9,869 bases of DNA from Chloroflexota bacterium (GTDB lineage Bacteria > Chloroflexota > Anaerolineae > Anaerolineales > Anaerolineaceae): contig JAJYJF010000046.1 of assembly GCA_021796375.1 (NCBI GenBank), forward strand, positions 1 to 9,869, given 5' to 3'. Position 1 is the first letter of the stretch, and each line of letters opens with the position of its first letter. The notes below the pieces were generated by a model. That model did no database searches. It was given only the letters and a program-made list of their open reading frames with translations, and was not told the DNA's origin. The translations under genes were made by a program, and so were the position numbers. This document shows, piece by piece, positions 6,612 through 9,869 of this stretch.

Positions 6612-7970
6612 TCACCGCCGCGTGGCGGCATTCACAAAACGGGCCAGGTTGCTCAAGAAGACCAGCTCGATGCCCGGATGGGTGGGCCCGTTGCGGTGCT
6701 TCGAGACGATGATCTCCGCGATGTTCTGCTTGACTGTGTCTTTATCAAGCGCATCCGGCCGGTGGATAAACATAACGATGTCGGCGTCCTGTTCGAGGCT
6801 GCCCGACTCGCGCAGGTCCGAGAGGACCGGCCTTTTGTCTGCGCGCTGCTCGACCGCGCGCGAAAGCTGGGCGGCGGCCAGCACGGGCACGTTCAGCTCG
6901 CGCGCCAGCACTTTCAAGTTCCTCGAGATGTACGACACCTCCTGGACGCGGTTATCGTTGCGGACGTCCCCGGACATCAGCTGGAGGTAATCCACGATGA
7001 CCAGGTCGAGCTGGTATTCCATGTGGAGGCGGCGGCACTTGGTGCGCAGCTGCAGGGGCGTGATCGCCGGGGTGTCGTCCAGGAAGATATGCGTGTCGCT
7101 CATCACCTCGATGGCCTGGGTGAAGAGCGGCCACTCATTTTCCTCGAGCTGGCCGCTGCGCAGCCGCTGCGTATCGATCCCTGTTTCCTGGGCGATCAAC
7201 CGCTGGACAAGCTGCTCGTTCGACATCTCCAGGGAGAAGATGGCCACATGCTTCTTGTGGATCTGGGCGGCGTTCTTGGCCACAGAGAGCAGGAAGCCGG
7301 TTTTCCCCATCCCCGGCCGGCCGGCGACGATCAGCAGGTCCGATTTTTGCAGGCCGCCCAGCAGCCGGTCCAGGTCGTTCAGGCCGGTCGGCACGCCGTA
7401 CAGTTCGGACCCCCGCCGCGAGAGCTCGTCGATCCGGTCGTAGTACTCGCTCAGCACCTGCTGGATCGGCTGGAGGTCGTTCCGGTTGCGCCGCTCGCTC
7501 AGGCTGAAAATAGATTTTTCCGCCTCATCGATGACCGTATCCAGGGTCTGCTCGCGGTTGTAGGCCAGGCGGGCGATCTGGTTGGCGGAGGCCAGCATCT
7601 TGCGCCGGATCGATGTTTCTTCGATGATATGCGCGTAGGCTTCCGCGTGCAGCGAGGTGGGCACCTGCTGGATCAGCGCGGTGAGGTATGCCGGCCCGCC
7701 GATCTCCGCGAGCTGGCCTTTCTGGTCCAGGTCCTCGGTCACGGTCAGAAAATCGATCGGGACGCGCTGCTCGTGGAGATGGGTGAACGTGTTCCACAGC
7801 CACTGGTTGCGGTGGATGTAGAAATCCTCCGCCTGGATGAACTGGGCGACATCGTAATACGCTTCCGGATTGATCAGCACCGCGCCCAGGACGGCTTCTT
7901 CCGCCTCGCGGCTGAATGGGACCGCCTGGGTTTCGGCTACCGGGGCTTCTTGGGGGGTGAAATCGGTCAT
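6612..7970 (-). CDS. dnaB: Replicative DNA helicase DnaB
   Basis: This is the 452-aa hexameric 5'-3' helicase that unwinds DNA at the replication fork. The N-terminal DnaB domain (residues about 18-120, with SREAEEAVLGAVL) is followed by a linker and a RecA-like motor domain (from about 190). Walker A is GRPGMGKT (K223), the catalytic Glu is in FSLEMS (E248), Walker B is VIVDYLQLM (D327), and the conserved SDLRESGSLEQDAD block is at 384-397. The arginine-finger motif is KHRNGP (R426). All key residues are intact and length is normal; no intein interrupts the P-loop. Start ATG 7970 places 17 residues before the conserved SREAEEAVLG. A TTG at 8045 would extend it through a hairpin region and is less likely. 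No clear Shine-Dalgarno is seen. It heads an operon with dnaD and the loader. Confidence 0.97.
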   Translation of the reverse strand: MTDFTPQEAPVAETQAVPFSREAEEAVLGAVLINPEAYYDVAQFIQAEDFYIHRNQWLWNTFTHLHEQRVPIDFLTVTEDLDQKGQLAEIGGPAYLTALIQQVPTSLHAEAYAHIIEETSIRRKMLASANQIARLAYNREQTLDTVIDEAEKSIFSLSERRNRNDLQPIQQVLSEYYDRIDELSRRGSELYGVPTGLNDLDRLLGGLQKSDLLIVAGRPGMGKTGFLLSVAKNAAQIHKKHVAIFSLEMSNEQLVQRLIAQETGIDTQRLRSGQLEENEWPLFTQAIEVMSDTHIFLDDTPAITPLQLRTKCRRLHMEYQLDLVIVDYLQLMSGDVRNDNRVQEVSYISRNLKVLARELNVPVLAAAQLSRAVEQRADKRPVLSDLRESGSLEQDADIVMFIHRPDALDKDTVKQNIAEIIVSKHRNGPTHPGIELVFLSNLARFVNAATRR

Positions 7971-7975
7971 GGTGG

Positions 7976-7993
7976 GTTCCCGTTTGTAGGAAC
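7976..7993 (-). promoter_or_regulatory. Hairpin occupying the dnaB ribosome-binding position
   Basis: On minus, GTTCC (7993-7989), an 8-nt loop and GGAAC (7980-7976) form a 5-bp stem ending 5 nt before the dnaB ATG. The only purine-rich element upstream of dnaB (GGGAA) lies in the stem. A translational control role is inference; short stems occur by chance. Confidence 0.35.
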
Positions 7994-8002
7994 TTGCTTC
8001 GA

Positions 8003-8056
8003 GGAAAGATAAAGCCGGGGCGCGCAGGAACCGTTCTCTGCTCAAGCACCCCGGCT
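8003..8056 (-). terminator. Probable intrinsic terminator/attenuator between the BFN-family gene and dnaB
   Basis: On minus, AGCCGGGG (8056-8049) and CCCCGGCT (8020-8013) form a perfect 8-bp GC-rich stem. The 28-nt apical part can fold further (GCAG/CTGC with GAAC/GTTC). The 3' arm runs into TTATCTTT (8012-8005). It lies 20 nt after the stop of the DUF151 gene and 43 nt before dnaB, so it could end the upstream transcript or attenuate read-through into dnaB. Confidence 0.6.
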
Positions 8057-8075
8057 GTGCGCGTGGATGGGAAAT

Positions 8076-8690
8076 CTACGGCTTCTTTTTCTTCGGCTTA
8101 TCCTCGTCGTCTTCGTCCTCGTCCTCTTCATTGCCTGGCAGCCGGTCCAGGTCAAGATTGGAGAGAAAATCTTCGAAAACGGAGAGGCGCTCCTCCCCGC
8201 CTTCGATTGCGGGCTGTGCAGGGCTGCTGGAAGGGCCCTGCGATGCCGCAGGAGGCGGTTCGGGGGCGTTCTGCGTGTCTTGCTCGGGGATGATCCCGGC
8301 TGAATCCATGATCTCGGCGCTGACCAGGATTGGGATGTGAGCGCGAACCGCAAGGGCCAGCGCGTCCGATGGGCGCGAATCGATCTCCAGCGGTTTTCCG
8401 TTTACCTCGGCAATGATATTCCCGTAAAATACCTCATCCCGCAGCGAGATGACCTCCACCCGCTGCAGATGAGCGTTTAAGATCCCGAAAATATTCTTCA
8501 AGAGGTCATGAGTTTGCGGGCGGGCTACCTCCACCTCCTGGAGGGCGATGGTAATCGCTTCGGCTTCGTATGGACCGATCCAGATCGGTAAATAGCGGTC
8601 GTTGTCGACCTCGCGCAGGATCACAATCCGCTGCTGGTTGGTGAGGCTTACCCGGACGCTATCAATAACCACTTCGATCATTTTTGGCAT
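8076..8690 (-). CDS. Bifunctional nuclease (BFN/DUF151) family protein with acidic-lysine tail
   Basis: This is a 204-aa soluble protein. The BFN domain (residues about 4-135) shows the family landmarks LPIWIGPYEAEAI (34-46), RPQTHDLLKNIF (57-68) and EIDSRPSDALALAVR (102-116). Plant and bacterial relatives have reported RNase/DNase activity, but the physiological role in bacteria is poorly known. After the domain comes a Pro/Ser/Ala/Gln-rich linker (138-165), a short conserved-looking helix (ERLSVFEDFLSNLDLDRL, 167-184) and a tail of Glu/Asp (188-197) ending in lysines. ATG 8690 has a strong GGGAGGTGG ribosome site. It is divergent from the response regulator gene and upstream of dnaB, from which it is separated by a terminator-like hairpin. 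Confidence 0.92.
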   Translation of the reverse strand: MPKMIEVVIDSVRVSLTNQQRIVILREVDNDRYLPIWIGPYEAEAITIALQEVEVARPQTHDLLKNIFGILNAHLQRVEVISLRDEVFYGNIIAEVNGKPLEIDSRPSDALALAVRAHIPILVSAEIMDSAGIIPEQDTQNAPEPPPAASQGPSSSPAQPAIEGGEERLSVFEDFLSNLDLDRLPGNEEDEDEDDEDKPKKKKP

Positions 8691-8701
8691 AAACCACCTC
8701 C

Positions 8702-8726
8702 CTCATCAGGGTATTCCCTGGATGAG
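8702..8726 (-). promoter_or_regulatory. Leader hairpin abutting the ribosome site of the BFN-family gene
   Basis: CTCATC (8726-8721) and CCAGGG pair with CCCTGATGAG (8711-8702) on minus. This makes a 10-bp stem with one bulged base and a 4-nt loop. The stem ends directly at the GGGAGGTGG ribosome site. It may affect message stability or start access; function is inferred. Confidence 0.5.
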
Positions 8727-8738
8727 TATACCTGACCT

Positions 8739-8767
8739 ATTTTAACACGGCGAATCATGGGACGCAA
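8739..8767 (-). promoter_or_regulatory. Candidate sigma-70 promoter of the BFN-family gene
   Basis: On minus, TTGCGT (8767-8762), a 17-nt spacer and TAAAAT (8744-8739) precede the gene by about 50 nt. The -10 is close to consensus and the -35 keeps TTG. A TATACT at about 8731-8726 is an alternative -10 without a recognisable -35. Confidence 0.4.
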
Positions 8768-8802
8768 CCGATCAGGGCTGAACTTCGGGCGCCGGTTGGA
8801 TT

Positions 8803-8816
8803 CCCGAGTTCTCGGG
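8803..8816. promoter_or_regulatory. 14-bp GC-rich dyad (possible operator)
   Basis: CCCGAG-TT-CTCGGG is a perfect 6+6 inverted repeat with a TT centre. It lies between the two divergent promoters, about 44 bp upstream of the plus-strand -10 box. Its layout (six bases, TT, six bases) is the same as that of the second dyad at 8844-8857. Binding protein unknown. Confidence 0.4.
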
Positions 8817-8843
8817 GCGAATGCCCGGTGGGGAGGTTCTGGT

Positions 8844-8860
8844 TTAAGGTTCCTTAAGGT
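8844..8860 (+). promoter_or_regulatory. Candidate OmpR/PhoB-type binding site: TTAAGGT direct repeat with 10-bp period, also a dyad
   Basis: TTAAGGT occurs at 8844-8850 and again at 8854-8860, exactly 10 bp apart. Winged-helix response regulators typically bind direct repeats with 10-11 bp period, and such a regulator is encoded directly downstream, so autoregulation is a reasonable inference. The same bases also form the perfect dyad TTAAGG-TT-CCTTAA (8844-8857), so a dimeric repressor is an alternative. The second copy overlaps the first base of the -10 box. Confidence 0.5.
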
Positions 8861-8865
8861 ATAAT
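8860..8865 (+). promoter_or_regulatory. -10 box of the response-regulator transcript
   Basis: A perfect TATAAT at 8860-8865 lacks a good -35 at 16-18 bp (TTCTGG at 8837-8842 is poor). The repeat element fills the spacer/-35 zone, as in activator-dependent promoters. Transcription would begin near 8872 and give a leader of about 120 nt. Confidence 0.55.
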
Positions 8866-8929
8866 AAGCTAGATACAGCCTCGTGCGTACATAATCCTAA
8901 AGATGGATCCTTCCTTGAGAAGGCGAGTG

Positions 8930-8995
8930 ATGAATTGTGAACCGGCTTGGCAGGGCTGCACGCTAAAACTCAACCTCACGGATAACGCTGCGTGA
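8930..8995 (+). CDS. 21-aa leader peptide ORF overlapping the response-regulator start
   Basis: ATG 8930 is preceded at 6 nt by a good ribosome site (GAGAAGG, 8917-8923). The 21 sense codons begin MNCEPAWQGC and end in TGA 8993-8995. The stop shares four bases (GTGA) with the GTG start of the regulator at 8992, the standard geometry for translational coupling, and the regulator has no evident ribosome site of its own. The peptide has two Cys and no run of one amino acid that would suggest classical attenuation. An in-frame GTG at 8927 is an alternative start. It is too short for a family match; that it is translated is inference. Confidence 0.5.
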   Translation: MNCEPAWQGCTLKLNLTDNAA

Positions 8996-9648
8996 AAGCA
9001 AAGATTCTTCTCATCGAAGGCAAACGGGCCGACCATCCGACCTTCTCGCTTGGGCTGCGGCGGAAAGGATTCGACGTCGAGTCGATCCCCACCGGAAACG
9101 CGGCCATGAGCTGCATCGACAGCGTAGATCCCGATCTGGTGGTCATTGACGCCGCTTCCCTGCGCACCAGCGGGAAGCGCATCTGCCAGACGCTGCGTGA
9201 AAAGGTGAATACCCTGCCGATCATTCTGGTCGTCGATGGAAATCACGTGGTGGACGGCACCAGCGGCGCGAACGTTGTTTTAACCCTCCCGTTTACGGTG
9301 CAGAAGCTGGTCAACCGCATCCGCCCGTTCCTCCCGGCAGATGAGAAAAATGTGCTGCACGTCGGCCCAATCCAGCTGGACCTGGAACAGCGCCGGGTCC
9401 GCAGCCTGGGGAAGCAGTCCCGCCTGACCCCGCGGCTGGTCAGCCTGCTGAAAATCCTCATGGAGCACGCTGGGATCGTCGTCGAGCGCAGCGAGCTGTT
9501 CAAGCGGGTGTGGGACACCGAATACACTGCGGATACCCGCACGCTGGACGTGCATATCAGCTGGCTGAGGGAAGCGATCGAAGTGGATCCCCGGCAGCCC
9601 CATTTTCTCAAGACGATCCGCGGGGTTGGATACCGGCTGGACGCCTGA
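8992..9648 (+). CDS. OmpR-family winged-helix response regulator with atypical receiver
   Basis: This is a 218-aa DNA-binding regulator. The N-terminal receiver-like domain (residues 3-115) keeps the putative phospho-acceptor D53 (VVID), but other active-site positions are changed. The acidic pair is E9-G10 instead of Asp-Asp, the switch Thr region reads ILVVDG, and the conserved Lys of the KPF motif is replaced (LTLPF, L99). The C-terminal winged helix (about 121-217) is canonical, with LTPRLVSLLKILMEHAG, ELFKRVW, TRTLDVHISWLREAIE and KTIRGVGYRLDA. No histidine kinase is nearby. Family knowledge suggests phosphorylation is weak or absent and that control may be by level, dimerisation or a ligand. 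GTG 8992 is the only sensible start, since an in-frame TAA lies at 8983-8985 just upstream. Translation is probably coupled to the leader ORF. Confidence 0.9.
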   Translation: MKAKILLIEGKRADHPTFSLGLRRKGFDVESIPTGNAAMSCIDSVDPDLVVIDAASLRTSGKRICQTLREKVNTLPIILVVDGNHVVDGTSGANVVLTLPFTVQKLVNRIRPFLPADEKNVLHVGPIQLDLEQRRVRSLGKQSRLTPRLVSLLKILMEHAGIVVERSELFKRVWDTEYTADTRTLDVHISWLREAIEVDPRQPHFLKTIRGVGYRLDA

Positions 9649-9649
9649 G

Positions 9650-9672
9650 CCCGCAGGCCCGCTGGCGGCGGG
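9650..9672. terminator. Weak hairpin between convergent genes
   Basis: CCCGC (9650-9654) and GCGGG (9668-9672) flank a 13-nt loop in the 30-nt gap between two convergent stops. There is only a short T stretch afterwards (AACGTTTC). Position argues for a bidirectional terminator; structure alone is weak. Confidence 0.3.
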
Positions 9673-9678
9673 AACGTT

Positions 9679-9869
9679 TCAGCTCACCGCGAGGACGATG
9701 GTCATGAGGATGCTGGTGACGAGAATCCCGACCAGCTCGATGCCCGGCAGGATGCTCGCCAGGGTGGAGGCGGCGAAATAACCGCCGCGCCCCGGTGACG
9801 CCTCGATCCGGGCAGAGCGCAAGATCAGCCAGGAACCCCCGAAAGTCAAAACAGCTCCAAAGATAACGG
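9679..9869 (-). CDS. C-terminal part of a small membrane protein (5' end outside window)
   Basis: The frame is open from the right edge to TGA 9681-9679 and gives 62 visible residues. Two hydrophobic stretches are seen: VIFGAVLTFGGSWLIL at the start, and a longer one from ILPGIELVGILV to the C-terminus TIVLAVS. A short basic/polar link containing RSARIEASPGRGG lies between them. The pattern fits a polytopic membrane protein, but no family is recognised from this fragment. It converges on the response-regulator gene with a 30-nt gap. Confidence 0.6.
   Translation of the reverse strand, partial: VIFGAVLTFGGSWLILRSARIEASPGRGGYFAASTLASILPGIELVGILVTSILMTIVLAVS

Larger units (their letters stand above)
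8691..8991. other. Divergent control region between the BFN-family and response-regulator genes
   Basis: This 301-bp interval has no long gene. From left to right it holds the BFN leader hairpin, a candidate minus promoter, a 14-bp GC dyad, an AT dyad/direct repeat touching a plus-strand -10 box, a small leader hairpin (CCTTC/GAAGG, 8909-8923) and a 21-codon leader ORF. It serves both divergent transcripts. Confidence 0.7.

Noticed and set aside
6516..8012. Plus-strand open frame of about 500 codons opposite dnaB
   Set aside because: The minus strand encodes a full DnaB with all motifs. The plus frame is the mirror product of high GC at third positions.
7971..8045. TTG start extending DnaB by 25 residues
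   Set aside because: The segment contains hairpins, has no ribosome site and does not resemble DnaB N-termini.

Overview
The window looks like chromosomal DNA from a GC-rich bacterium. The gene set is a DnaB helicase operon carrying a DnaD-domain protein and a tandem-AAA+ DnaC/DnaI-type loader, a bifunctional-nuclease-family protein, a YtcJ-like amidohydrolase and an FTR1 permease. It is most reminiscent of Chloroflexota (Anaerolineae). That assignment is inference from gene content; the window has no rRNA or other phylogenetic marker. No tRNA, rRNA, CRISPR array or insertion sequence was seen.

Layout, right to left along the minus strand, since most genes are on minus. At 9679-9869 is the C-terminus of a small membrane protein. 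At 8992-9648, alone on plus, is an OmpR-type regulator with an atypical receiver. It is preceded by a 300-bp control region holding two dyads, a 10-bp-spaced direct repeat, a -10 box and a 21-codon leader ORF whose stop overlaps the regulator's GTG start. Divergently, 8690-8076 encodes a DUF151/BFN protein, followed by a terminator-like hairpin. Then comes a tightly packed replication operon: dnaB (7970-6612), a DnaD-domain protein (6595-5879), a double-AAA+ helicase loader (5958-4528, overlapping dnaD by 80 nt) and a YtcJ-type amidohydrolase (4520-2910). A hairpin just after the amidohydrolase stop, built from a diverged 27-bp tandem repeat, probably ends this unit.

A second minus-strand unit starts at a perfect-consensus sigma-70 promoter (TTGACA-16-TATAAT, 2840-2813). 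It contains an FTR1 iron permease (TTG start at 2738) and, 17 nt further on, a P-type ATPase-like protein running off the left edge. This last protein has the full P2-type layout and an open frame of 629 codons, yet every signature motif is altered: TGES to TGEL, PEGLP to PASLP, DKTGT to DQSGP, KGA to ATG, DPPR to EPPR and TGD to AAG. It is either an inactive descendant kept as a protein or a pump with changed chemistry, and it is the strongest lead in the window.

Functional reading: the central operon likely supplies replicative helicase loading (DnaB with DnaD-like and DnaC/I-like partners). The left unit concerns metal import or membrane metal handling. The right region contains a regulator that may respond to something other than phosphorylation and that carries layered transcriptional and translational control signals.
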